Below are positions 1-7,228 of a stretch of 16,769 nucleotides of DNA, one piece after another. Both the position numbers and the translations under genes were made by a program. The stretch is from Candidatus Margulisiibacteriota bacterium (GTDB lineage: Bacteria; Margulisbacteria; WOR-1; O2-12-FULL-45-9), in the NCBI GenBank assembly GCA_028714935.1, contig JAQTLJ010000006.1, positions 1-16,769 of the forward strand. Reading direction: 5' to 3'. Within the stretch, counting starts at the first letter, position 1, and each line of letters opens with the position of its first letter. The notes beneath the pieces are model-generated. The model was not told where the DNA came from. It saw only the letters and a list, made by a program, of their open reading frames with translations, and made no database searches.

Positions 1-3000
1 GCTGATGCTGCGTCAATAATTGACGAAACTACCCTCGAAGAGATCTCGGGTGCTGGCGTTATGCCTGCCTACCTGATCTCTGACGGCGATTTTATCCCCT
101 TGGTTGGAGAAACTGACGACGTCGCGATCTCCGGTCCTCCGCTGGCTTCCGTCGAAGTCAATGGCGCTTTGATGGGTGACGGAGCACCCCCTCCTTCGCC
201 TCCTCCACCGCCCGACGACGAAGAAGAATATATCCCTTCCGACGGCGACGGCGTGGACGACAGCTGCGGCTGCGGCGGTTCCGACGGTGTTGGCGGCAGC
301 GGCGGTTGCGGCGGCAGCGGCAACGCCATCGAAGAGATCAACCAGCTTGACCAGGAGACGAGCGCCGGCGCTTTGGGTTTTAATAACGACGACTACATGT
401 GGTACAACACAGAGACCGGCTACTGGGAGCCGGACCCCGAAAAACTGGAAGAGTGGGAAGAGTACATGCTGGCCCGCGCCAATATCCTGGCCTGCCTCCT
501 GCTGGCCATCTCCAATGCCTCCGAGATGTGGAAGATAGCCGACGAAACCATCTCCGGCGTCCCGATCGAAGAGGGGAAGAATTATTACAAGGAAGCCTAT
601 GCCCGGAAGATCCGGCTGATCCAGAAGATCTGCCGCACCGCCATCGCCAAGCTGTTTGAATACATCAATGCCGAGAACAAGAAGCTTTACGACCAGCGGA
701 TCCAGGACATTGAGGATTCGAACAGCGGCTCGGGGGCGGATACCGAGAATTTCTGCACCGGCGGGGCCAGTGACATCGAGGCGACGCAGGATGCGTTCGA
801 AGAGACCTACAGTTACCTGCAATCGACCAAGTCAACGCTTGAGGCGATGCAAGAAGTGATCGAAATGATGATCGAGTTCCTGAAAGCCACCTTGTCAAGC
901 GGCGACGTCAGCGCCCTGACAACGATCAAAGCGCTGCAGGATTTTAGCGCCAAGCTTGACGAGCTGAACGCCAAAGTCGATGACAAGCTCGAGGAAACCA
1001 AAGAAAAGATCGATGAGCTCTCGGATGCCTCGACGACCGGCTGGTTCGGTTTTGTCTGCGCGGTCTTAGGCAACTGGGGTTTCCTGATTTCCAACTGGAT
1101 CATGTCAAATGCCGGCCCGGAATCGGATTTTGCCGACGGCGATGAGTTTATGGAAGAAGCGGACGTCGAAATGTGGATCGAAGACTACCGCGGCAGCATC
1201 CTCAACGCGCAGAACGGCGCCCGCCTGGCCCTTTCCATGCAGCTTTTCAAGAGCGACCTGTGGAACACCGCCCGCCAGGAAGTGACCGGCCTGTCCGGCA
1301 TCGGCAATGACGCCGAGATCGTGATGCAGTCGGTCGAAGCCACCTTTGGCCATGTCCTCCAGGTCTTTGACTCGACCGCTTCCCAGATGATGCTCAAGAC
1401 CGGGCTCCATAATAATGCGATCAAACAAGCCGATAGCCTCCAGCAGCTGCGGAAGGCGCAAGGGGTAAGGCTGGTCAGTTTCGGGCTGTCAATGGTGATC
1501 CTGGCTTTGTCGATCGTGATCACCGCCTTGACTTTCGGCTCCGGCGCCCCGCTGATACTGGTGGCGGTCGTCGCGATCCTCGCGATCGCCAAAGCGCTGA
1601 TGGATGCTTATGCGATCGATATCGCTTCAGATGTCCCGAGTTATAACCCTGTCAACCCGCATTATGACGCCAACCGCAGCACGCGGGGCGGCGGGACCAC
1701 GATGCTGGACGCGCTCGACGACATCGAAGCCGAGCAGGACCAGAACATGGCTGATACGACCAACACTAACGGTCTGCTGGGCCAGACCGATGACGAGCTT
1801 TATTACCTGGACTCGGTCAAATTTGCCGTTTACGAGCTGAAACAGAAGATCATGGATAACGCGATCCGGACGATATTTGCGATGATGAAGAATATCCGCG
1901 ATATGCAACGGGTGGTCAAGGCGGAGATGTCCGGCGCCGCGCCGCCTGATTCGGGCGACGCGCTCCTGCAGAACGCGGTGGAAAATATCCTCCTGCAGAA
2001 ACAGCTGATCCTTTCGGCCATCAAATTCATGCACCAGCAGGTGATCGATGCCAGGAACATTACCAAGCAGAGAGAAATAGCCCAGGACAAGGCCTGGGAA
2101 TGTTTCGGCTGGAGCCTGTTCGGTTCGGTTGTCGGGTTTGTCGTGGGCGGCGCAGTGGGCGGTCTACCGGGCGCGATGCTTGGCGTGACGATCGGCAGTA
2201 CGCTGGCGTCTTCCATCTACCAGTATGTCCAGAATGTCTACGACCATTATTGGGATATGGATATTAATGCCGGGCAGTCGATGAAAGACCTAGAAAAGAT
2301 GCTGTCAAGAAAAGGGGAGCAGTCGGTCGAAGCGCGGCTTGACCAGGCGGAGCTGGCAGCCCTGCAGGAGCTGATGGCCAACGGCATTGTCGGCACGGGC
2401 GACGGCTACAGCGGAGTTGATTTCGGCCTGGCGGCTGAAATTTATGACCGGCTGGGCAAGATCTACGCGATCAAAGAGATCGTCGCCAAAATGCGGGCCT
2501 TTGGTTCCGAACTGCGGGCGATCGTCAAACAGCAGATGACCGGCATTACCCTCGGCAAGAGCGGCGAGTTGATGCAGGCGGTAAACCAGGCCAACTTCTC
2601 GACGACAATGAAAGTCGCCCAGAACCTGGTCCAGTTCCTGGCGACCAGGTCCCAGGTGCTCAACCGCGCCCGGGATGCGGAAAAAGCGCGCGATACATCT
2701 TTGGGGATCATGATCGCCAATATTGTTCTGGCGGTCGTGTCATTCGTCCTTAGTGGTGTCGGGAACTTCATGAGCAATGCTCTGTGCACCGCCCTGGCCA
2801 GTGTCGGTGCGGCGCTGATGTCCCTGGTCAGTTCGCTGGCTTCCCTGATCACCAACATTATGACGGCGACCGGCGGCCTCGGCAGTTATGAGAATTATGA
2901 TGCCAGGACGACCGTTAACCAGACAGGGAACCGGGTAAAGAACGGAGCGACCATTGACCAGCGGCTGGATGAGCTGGAATATGAGATCATGTGCGCGATG

Positions 3001-5469
3001 AGCGGCGACATGATCTCAACTTATACCAGCAGTTTTTCCAGCGTTTCACCGGCCGCCGCCCAGCTCTCTTCTTCGATGCGGGCGCTTTATAATGTCCGTG
3101 AAGCGCTGGCGATGGCTCGTTCGATCGCTTCCTCGCTGAGCGATGAAGTCAGGGCGCAGATGAGCGGCAAGAGGCTTGGCGAATTGACCTACGGGATTGA
3201 ATCGATCGAGAACCGCGAACAGGTCGCGATGTCGGTCCTGGATTCATTAAAGAGCGCGCTGGACACGATCTGCGAACGGCAGAACAGGATGGCCGAGGCG
3301 GAACTGCAGATCGTCGTGTCCGCCTTCCAGACCGCTTTCAGCCTGGCGTCGGTCATAGTCTCCTGTGTCTCGGCCGCCGCCGAAGGTGACCTGGGCGAGA
3401 TGGACCAGACCGGGGCCGCCACCAATACCTCTTCCACCGCCTACAGTCAGGTTTCGACCGGGGCGCAAGCGCCCGCTACGCCTGGTGCGCCTACCGGTGC
3501 ACCGGGGACTCCTACAAGTACGCCGGCGACGGAAACAACCGGAGAGGTTGGGGTGGAAGAAGGCGATGGGGGCGAAGTGGGCGAAGGGGAAGTGGGCGCC
3601 GGGGTCGGTATGGGAGAAAGCGGGGCGGTGGGAGCAACCGGTACGATGGATGCGGCGACCGAGGTCCAGCAGGCGGGCAGCCAGGCCGCGGAGCAGGCGG
3701 ACCAGAATATTGAAAATAATTCCCAGGAGACTGACGGCGATAGAATTACGCCGCGGGACAAGCTGGAAGACCGGGTAAGGACGTTAAGGAAAGTCTCCGC
3801 GATCTTAGGGATGTTAAGTACGGTCACGACGATCCTGATCGAAGCCTGCTGGAAAGACGCGATGGATTATGAAGACAGCGACTCCAGTAAAGAGCCCAAG
3901 AAGAGCGAACAGGGGAGCGGCAAAGGGGAGAAACGGTCGTCGGAAGGTAAAAACACCTTTTCTTCCATGGACAGTATGGATGCGAGGATCGCCGAAGCCG
4001 AGTATTACACCTCGGTTTACCAGGTCAACCAGGAAGCGATGAACCGCGTCGCCCAGCGCTGCCAGCAGCTGACGCCGCAGGTTTTTAACTCCTTTGTCCA
4101 GGCCGTCAATACCGTCAAGGCGATGCACACTCCCGACATTAACACCAGCTACAGTGATGAAAATTTAGTCAGTGATATACAGGATAAAGCCAGGACACAA
4201 AGGCCGGAGGCGACCGCCCGGTTCATCATGAATAATTATGCTGATGATCCGGCTGAATACGGGCTTGCCATCCAGGGGCTCCAGCAGATGGACGATACGC
4301 CGCGGGATGTCCAGAGGGCGACCGATGTCCTGGAGCAGGTTAGTGAAATGGCGGAACAGCGGCAGATGACGGAAATGCAGCAGCGTGCCGACGCCGCCAT
4401 CGCCGCCCTGCAGGCGCAGGTGCAGGCGCCGACAACTACACCTACGGCTCCTCAAGTCCAGCAGGCGCCGGCCTCAACGTCCGCCGCGCTGGAGTACTTT
4501 GACCATCTTATTACCCAGCGCCAGCAGCAGATCGATAATCTGGAGCAGCAACAGGCGCAACTGGCCCAGGAGATGGATCCGGACATGCGTGAATTGGAAG
4601 AACAAACTGGCGATGTAGAAGAGCATGTTGAACAGGCGCACCTGGGTGCCCAGGTTGAAGGGATAATGGCCGCGGCACCAGATGCAACCCTGGAACAGAT
4701 TCCCGACCTGCAGGCGCGGCTTGAGGCGCTGGAAGCGTCAAGAAGCGGACTGCTTAGTGAACAGACATCTCTGGTCGATCAAAAAGCGCAGCTCGAACTG
4801 GAAATGGCTGATTTTAATGCCGAGGTAGCAACTGTCGAAGCCAGCCTGCAGGGGGATCTGGAACAGATCAATCTCCGGTTGGATGCGGTTAGGTCAGAGC
4901 TTGCCGGGCTTGAGGCCCGCCAGGCGCAGGGAGAGGAGGGATTGGACGGCCGGATCAGTGAACTGCGCTCGCTGCAGGAGGGATTGACGACCCGGCGCGA
5001 CGCGACCCTGTCCATATTAAATAATGATCTGCTGCAGGTGCGTGGCACGGAGATCCGCGCCCGGCTGACGGAGATCAACGGCCGGCTCCAGGCGATCCGC
5101 GGTGAACTGGTGGGCATCCAGCAAAGCATCAACCATGTCCGCGGGTTGCTCGAGACTAGGCGGCAGAATTTGGTCAATCAGGCCGGGGCGGTTACTGCTC
5201 CGGTGGCTCCAGGCGGGACAACTATGCTAGAAGGAACGGATATTTTTGACGGCGCGGACGATGTTGAAGAGGATGATCTGGAACGGGCTGGCGAATCAGT
5301 CGATGGTCAGCCGGGATCGGTCCATCACGACGGGGGAATTTTACTGGCGATTGCCGGGGTCGGTTTGGGCGCACACAGCAGTGATGACGACCGCCACCAG
5401 TACTGGACCGATGTGATCGAAGATGAAGGGAAGATCGCCGCTACGACCGGCGCGGGAGTGAGCTGTTAA
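1..5469 (+). CDS. Giant multi-hairpin membrane/coiled-coil protein, possibly secretion-translocator-like (5' end missing)
   Basis: Function is unknown. The frame is open from base 1. The first Met, at 61, has no good SD and the 20 codons before it read as ordinary protein, so the gene probably starts upstream. Residues are numbered from that Met. Residues 1-110 are disordered: a Pro run at 43-51, an acidic stretch, then Cys-Gly/Gly-Ser repeats. A hydrophobic segment lies at about 328-350. From about 406 to 1108 there are four similar modules: a helix with a V-x-x-x-M-[ST]-G type motif, about 55-60 helical residues, then a hydrophobic hairpin (near 471-511, 682-715, 881-925 and 1082-1108). A Pro/Gly/Glu-rich linker fills about 1130-1195, another hydrophobic helix about 1244-1263, coiled coil about 1480-1710, and an acidic tail follows. 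No Sec signal is visible. The hairpins recall YopB/IpaB/SipB-type translocators, but this is similarity by eye. Alternatives are a surface scaffold or a membrane-tethered filament protein. Confidence 0.85.
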   Translation, partial: ADAASIIDETTLEEISGAGVMPAYLISDGDFIPLVGETDDVAISGPPLASVEVNGALMGDGAPPPSPPPPPDDEEEYIPSDGDGVDDSCGCGGSDGVGGSGGCGGSGNAIEEINQLDQETSAGALGFNNDDYMWYNTETGYWEPDPEKLEEWEEYMLARANILACLLLAISNASEMWKIADETISGVPIEEGKNYYKEAYARKIRLIQKICRTAIAKLFEYINAENKKLYDQRIQDIEDSNSGSGADTENFCTGGASDIEATQDAFEETYSYLQSTKSTLEAMQEVIEMMIEFLKATLSSGDVSALTTIKALQDFSAKLDELNAKVDDKLEETKEKIDELSDASTTGWFGFVCAVLGNWGFLISNWIMSNAGPESDFADGDEFMEEADVEMWIEDYRGSILNAQNGARLALSMQLFKSDLWNTARQEVTGLSGIGNDAEIVMQSVEATFGHVLQVFDSTASQMMLKTGLHNNAIKQADSLQQLRKAQGVRLVSFGLSMVILALSIVITALTFGSGAPLILVAVVAILAIAKALMDAYAIDIASDVPSYNPVNPHYDANRSTRGGGTTMLDALDDIEAEQDQNMADTTNTNGLLGQTDDELYYLDSVKFAVYELKQKIMDNAIRTIFAMMKNIRDMQRVVKAEMSGAAPPDSGDALLQNAVENILLQKQLILSAIKFMHQQVIDARNITKQREIAQDKAWECFGWSLFGSVVGFVVGGAVGGLPGAMLGVTIGSTLASSIYQYVQNVYDHYWDMDINAGQSMKDLEKMLSRKGEQSVEARLDQAELAALQELMANGIVGTGDGYSGVDFGLAAEIYDRLGKIYAIKEIVAKMRAFGSELRAIVKQQMTGITLGKSGELMQAVNQANFSTTMKVAQNLVQFLATRSQVLNRARDAEKARDTSLGIMIANIVLAVVSFVLSGVGNFMSNALCTALASVGAALMSLVSSLASLITNIMTATGGLGSYENYDARTTVNQTGNRVKNGATIDQRLDELEYEIMCAMSGDMISTYTSSFSSVSPAAAQLSSSMRALYNVREALAMARSIASSLSDEVRAQMSGKRLGELTYGIESIENREQVAMSVLDSLKSALDTICERQNRMAEAELQIVVSAFQTAFSLASVIVSCVSAAAEGDLGEMDQTGAATNTSSTAYSQVSTGAQAPATPGAPTGAPGTPTSTPATETTGEVGVEEGDGGEVGEGEVGAGVGMGESGAVGATGTMDAATEVQQAGSQAAEQADQNIENNSQETDGDRITPRDKLEDRVRTLRKVSAILGMLSTVTTILIEACWKDAMDYEDSDSSKEPKKSEQGSGKGEKRSSEGKNTFSSMDSMDARIAEAEYYTSVYQVNQEAMNRVAQRCQQLTPQVFNSFVQAVNTVKAMHTPDINTSYSDENLVSDIQDKARTQRPEATARFIMNNYADDPAEYGLAIQGLQQMDDTPRDVQRATDVLEQVSEMAEQRQMTEMQQRADAAIAALQAQVQAPTTTPTAPQVQQAPASTSAALEYFDHLITQRQQQIDNLEQQQAQLAQEMDPDMRELEEQTGDVEEHVEQAHLGAQVEGIMAAAPDATLEQIPDLQARLEALEASRSGLLSEQTSLVDQKAQLELEMADFNAEVATVEASLQGDLEQINLRLDAVRSELAGLEARQAQGEEGLDGRISELRSLQEGLTTRRDATLSILNNDLLQVRGTEIRARLTEINGRLQAIRGELVGIQQSINHVRGLLETRRQNLVNQAGAVTAPVAPGGTTMLEGTDIFDGADDVEEDDLERAGESVDGQPGSVHHDGGILLAIAGVGLGAHSSDDDRHQYWTDVIEDEGKIAATTGAGVSC
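1276..3384 (+). repeat. Four diverged protein-level modules of about 205-215 residues in the giant gene
   Basis: Each unit begins with a short motif: EVTGLSG near residue 407, KAEMSG near 620, KQQMTG near 823 and RAQMSG near 1031 (numbered from the Met at 61). The motifs are spaced by about 215, 203 and 208 residues. Each is followed by a charged amphipathic helix of about 55-60 residues and then a long hydrophobic stretch. The last two hydrophobic stretches follow the previous one by about 200 residues. The DNA itself is not obviously repeated, so the duplications are old. A further hydrophobic segment at 328-350 and one at about 1244-1263 may be degenerate flanking units. Confidence 0.7.
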
Positions 5470-5470
5470 T

Positions 5471-5767
5471 ATGAATATCTGGGGCGTAATGCCGAACTTA
5501 AATAACGATGTGTCCGGCGTCAAGTCGTCTAGTAAAGCGACGACCAACGCCAATTATAACGGGCCGAGCTTTGCCGAGAGCATTTCGGATATCGCCCGCT
5601 CCGCCAACATGCAGGTGGCCGGCGGCAATAACTCCAACGCCCTGCAGTTTAACCGCCGGAAAGAGGAATTGGTCGAAGAGCCGTTCGACTTCGAGGAGGC
5701 GGAAGAAGAGATCCTGGACCAGCACCTGGCGCGCATCCGGAAGATGCTGAAGGACCTGAAAAAGTAA
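5471..5767 (+). CDS. Small acidic hypothetical protein, coupled to the giant gene
   Basis: This is a 98-aa protein with no family I recognise. Its ATG lies one base after the TAA of the giant gene, with a GGAG at 5455-5458 inside that gene, so translational coupling is likely. The first half is Asn/Ser-rich and probably disordered (many N, S, G and A). The second half is strongly charged: an acidic run rich in Glu near residues 65-82, then a basic helix (RIRKMLKDLKK) at the C-terminus. It has no signal peptide and no membrane segment. Size, charge and coupling would suit a dedicated chaperone or small partner of the giant protein, but this rests on position alone. Confidence 0.75.
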   Translation: MNIWGVMPNLNNDVSGVKSSSKATTNANYNGPSFAESISDIARSANMQVAGGNNSNALQFNRRKEELVEEPFDFEEAEEEILDQHLARIRKMLKDLKK

Positions 5768-5784
5768 GCTCCTGCTTGCCTGAA

Positions 5785-6006
5785 ACAGCCCTCATCCGAC
5801 ACAGCCTTCACCCAAGGTCACAGCCCTCATCCGAAGTATTTCTTAAACCATTTACTCTCTTTTTTGTGGCCTTCTCCCAGAGGGAGAAGGAGCGGGGTGA
5901 TAAATGTTTAATTGTGTAATCGCATATATCACTCAACCCCCTCTCCCTTTGGGAGAGGGCCAAAAAACACGGCTTTTCAATAATTGATAACTTGGGTGAG
6001 GGCTGT
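5785..6006. repeat. REP/MITE-like nested inverted-repeat element
   Basis: This non-coding stretch holds an outer inverted repeat, 5801-5816 against 5991-6006 (15 of 16 bases match). Inside are two perfect hairpins, CCTTCTCCC/GGGAGAAGG (5870-5890, 3-nt loop) and CCCTCTCCC/GGGAGAGGG (5939-5959, TTT loop), flanked by GGGGTGAT and ATCACTCAACCCC. A 15-bp direct repeat, ACAGCCCTCATCCGA, occurs at 5785-5799 and 5820-5834. Hairpins with the CCCTCTCCC...GGGAGAGGG core are widespread dispersed intergenic repeats in bacteria. No transposase is encoded. Neither hairpin is followed by a T-tract on the + strand, so intrinsic termination is not supported, though mRNA 3' end protection is possible. Confidence 0.7.
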
Positions 6007-6012
6007 ATCATG

Positions 6013-6041
6013 CAAGTTTTTCGCCCCTCGTTCCGATAATA
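6013..6041 (+). promoter_or_regulatory. Sigma-28-like promoter P1
   Basis: The sequence reads CAAGTTTT, 13 bases, CGATAATA. It resembles the FliA/SigD class (TAAAGTTT-N11-GCCGATAA), especially the C-CGATAA part of the -10 box. The same layout with the same 13-base gap recurs at 6368-6396 and 9383-9411. A start near 6047-6050 would give a leader of about 70 nt before the 81-aa gene, containing the terminator-like hairpin at 6063-6103. Confidence 0.65.
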
Positions 6042-6062
6042 TAGGTGAAATGAACACCAGAG

Positions 6063-6103
6063 CCTGACTGGGAATTGATAGCGGTTTCTAGTCGGGTTTT
6101 TTT
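6063..6103 (+). terminator. Intrinsic terminator-like hairpin in a leader (possible attenuator)
   Basis: CCTGACT (6063-6069) pairs with AGTCGGG (6090-6096). The stem can extend inward through 6074/6085 using wobble pairs, leaving a loop of about 10 nt, and seven Ts follow directly (6097-6103). It lies downstream of promoter P1 and just before the SD (GAGGAG, 6106-6111) of the 81-aa gene. It would therefore stop P1 transcripts after about 55 nt unless relieved, as well as read-through from the giant-gene operon. A small GGTG/CACC hairpin (6044-6058) precedes it. I recognise no known riboswitch class. Confidence 0.6.
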
Positions 6104-6116
6104 GTGAGGAGTTAAA

Positions 6117-6362
6117 ATGGAAGTCGGTTTATCGGGCGCAAGTCAAACAACCAGTTCTGTCGGCGGCGAAGGAGATTACCAGCTCCAGCTGCTGGAAGAC
6201 CGCGTTAACCAGCATTACGCGTTGAAAGATGCGATGGGCGGCAACGGCGAGCAGGCGCTCCAAAGACTTGATCCTAGGCAGGTGCTGGATCTAATGGCTC
6301 AGATCTCCATGCAGCAAACGCAGCAGCCGCTGGCGGGGATGAGCCAGAGCCATCTGGTCTGA
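6117..6362 (+). CDS. Small helical hypothetical protein (81 aa)
   Basis: I do not recognise a family. The start is supported by GAGGAG at 6106-6111, five bases before the ATG. Residues 1-18 are Ser/Thr/Gly-rich and flexible. The rest is mostly helical, with LEDRVNQHYALKDAM at 26-40 and LDPRQVLDLMAQISMQQ at 51-67. There is no signal peptide, no Cys and no membrane segment. Length and helical layout are in the range of small type III needle or rod subunits (about 80-110 aa), but I see no diagnostic motif and do not assign it. It has its own sigma-28-like promoter and leader hairpin. The next gene also has its own promoter, so this one may be made as a short separate message. Confidence 0.75.
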   Translation: MEVGLSGASQTTSSVGGEGDYQLQLLEDRVNQHYALKDAMGGNGEQALQRLDPRQVLDLMAQISMQQTQQPLAGMSQSHLV

Positions 6363-6367
6363 CGGCA

Positions 6368-6396
6368 CAAGTTTTGGCCTGGTTATTACGATAATA
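6368..6396 (+). promoter_or_regulatory. Sigma-28-like promoter P2
   Basis: CAAGTTTT (6368-6375), 13 bases, CGATAATA (6389-6396). This matches P1 in both boxes and in spacing, while the spacer sequence differs, so conservation of the boxes looks selective. It begins six bases after the stop of the 81-aa gene and would give a leader of about 35-40 nt for the 117-aa gene. Confidence 0.7.
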
Positions 6397-6424
6397 GTAG
6401 TGCAAGGGTGAAAATCTAGAAAAG

Positions 6425-6434
6425 AAGGAGGTGA
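6425..6434 (+). promoter_or_regulatory. Near-ideal ribosome binding site
   Basis: AAGGAGGTGA is complementary to the 16S rRNA anti-SD over ten bases and ends six bases before the ATG at 6441. It fixes the start of the 117-aa gene and suggests very high translation. It is the strongest such site in the window. Confidence 0.85.
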
Positions 6435-6440
6435 AAAGGT

Positions 6441-6794
6441 ATGGCAATGATAGATAGTCAAGGGATTGAAAAGCTCGTTAGCCTCGATCTAGAGAACGCG
6501 AAAGTTCTCGATATGATCATCGACACATCGACCTGCGGTTTAGTCGGCGGGTCCGATGTCAATTTAAGCCAGGCTGATCTGGACGCTATGAGCGAAGATC
6601 AGTTAAAGGACAACGGCTACATTTTTTACGGCGAGGGCACAAAAAGAGTTGAGGCCGCGCTTGCTGGCACAGGCGGTGTCGCCTTGGTCGAAGAGATCAA
6701 GAACTGCCTGCAGACACAGGTCGCGAATATTTCGACAGTTATCATGAACCAGGCGCAGATGACGAAGATCGCTGGTCAGAAATTAGGGACTTAA
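6441..6794 (+). CDS. Small, probably abundant hypothetical protein (117 aa)
   Basis: I do not recognise a family. The start is fixed by the 10-nt SD. The N-terminal third (residues 1-30) is helical and hydrophobic-acidic. Residues 31-66 hold Gly and Asp/Ser-rich turns and a short aromatic patch (YIFYGEG, 60-66). The C-terminal half is a long helix with VEEIKNCLQTQVANISTV at 83-100. Two cysteines (C32, C89) could pair if exported. There is no Sec signal and no membrane segment. A dedicated sigma-28-like promoter, an ideal SD and two strong hairpins downstream are what one expects of a highly expressed structural subunit, for example of a filament. A regulator or chaperone is less likely given the expression signals, but nothing in the protein proves a role. 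Confidence 0.8.
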   Translation: MAMIDSQGIEKLVSLDLENAKVLDMIIDTSTCGLVGGSDVNLSQADLDAMSEDQLKDNGYIFYGEGTKRVEAALAGTGGVALVEEIKNCLQTQVANISTVIMNQAQMTKIAGQKLGT

Positions 6795-6804
6795 TATTAG
6801 GCGG

Positions 6805-6866
6805 AGGCTCCCCGTTAAAGGGGAGCCTACCCCATTTAGGGAAAACCGTTTCCCTAAACGGGGTAG
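6805..6866 (+). promoter_or_regulatory. Two strong back-to-back RNA hairpins between the 117- and 103-aa genes
   Basis: Hairpin 1 pairs AGGCTCCCC (6805-6813) with GGGGAGCCT (6820-6828), nine perfect pairs and a 6-nt loop. Hairpin 2 pairs CTACCCC-A-TTTAGGGAAA (6827-6844) with TTTCCCTAAA-C-GGGGTAG (6849-6866), 17 pairs, one A/C mismatch and a 4-nt loop. They share two bases. No T-tract follows, so this is not a standard intrinsic terminator. Protection of the upstream 117-aa message, RNA processing or partial termination are plausible. The SD of the next gene (6882-6889) lies just after. Confidence 0.7.
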
Positions 6867-6896
6867 CTAGAAAGGCCTAACAAGGAGGAAAATATC

Positions 6897-7208
6897 ATGG
6901 CAGGAAGTTCAGTAAGTTTAGTGGGGACCCTTTTCCCGGAGCTGGGGCTGGATTCAACGGTGACGTCGGACAGGGTCATTGAGTTTTGGACGGATTTTAA
7001 GGGCAAGGTCGCCGACCTGTCGACCCAGCTGGAAAGCGACAGCGATACCATTACGACCTGGGATGGTTTGGTTATGGAGAAAGGCGGAACGGCCGCTACC
7101 GTTTGGATAGAGCAATGGTTCGAAGAGCAGCAATTCACGTTCTCACAGCTGTTGAATGCCCTGCAGTTTGAGCAGAGCCTGGAAAAAACCCTTAATCAAG
7201 CGATATAA
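6897..7208 (+). CDS. Small helical protein with a central W-D-G (103 aa), function unknown
   Basis: The start is supported by AAGGAGGA at 6882-6889, seven bases before the ATG. The protein appears to be two helices (about residues 23-50 and 68-101) around a turn containing W55-D-G57. It is rich in aromatic residues (several Trp and Phe) and has no signal peptide, Cys or membrane segment. Helix-WXG-helix at about 100 residues is the plan of WXG100/ESAT-6 proteins. However, the motif lies later than usual (normally near residue 40-45), I cannot see the usual C-terminal signal, and no EssC-type ATPase is nearby. Type III needle proteins also form such hairpins. I therefore call it a small helical hairpin protein, probably part of the same exported set as its neighbours. 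Confidence 0.78.
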   Translation: MAGSSVSLVGTLFPELGLDSTVTSDRVIEFWTDFKGKVADLSTQLESDSDTITTWDGLVMEKGGTAATVWIEQWFEEQQFTFSQLLNALQFEQSLEKTLNQAI

Positions 7209-7228
7209 GCAGCATTCAATAAGCAAAG

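Noticed and set aside
13..822. 269-aa minus-strand frame rich in Ala and Val runs
   Set aside because: The runs are the antisense image of the Gly/Ser/Pro codons of the giant gene. No independent evidence of coding.
5870..5959. Repeated palindromes as a CRISPR array
   Set aside because: There are only two hairpins with different arms and no regular repeat-spacer layout or cas genes.
5808..6011. 67-aa minus-strand frame in the intergenic region
   Set aside because: It is a translation of the REP-like repeat (segments such as LSQRERGLSD), a well-known false gene call.
6805..6866. Rho-independent terminator after the 117-aa gene
   Set aside because: The hairpins are strong but no T-tract follows either stem, so I report them as regulatory hairpins instead.
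6117..7208. Naming the 81-, 117- and 103-aa proteins as type III needle, rod or chaperone
   Set aside because: Only size and helical nature fit. No diagnostic residues are visible and no apparatus genes are in the window.
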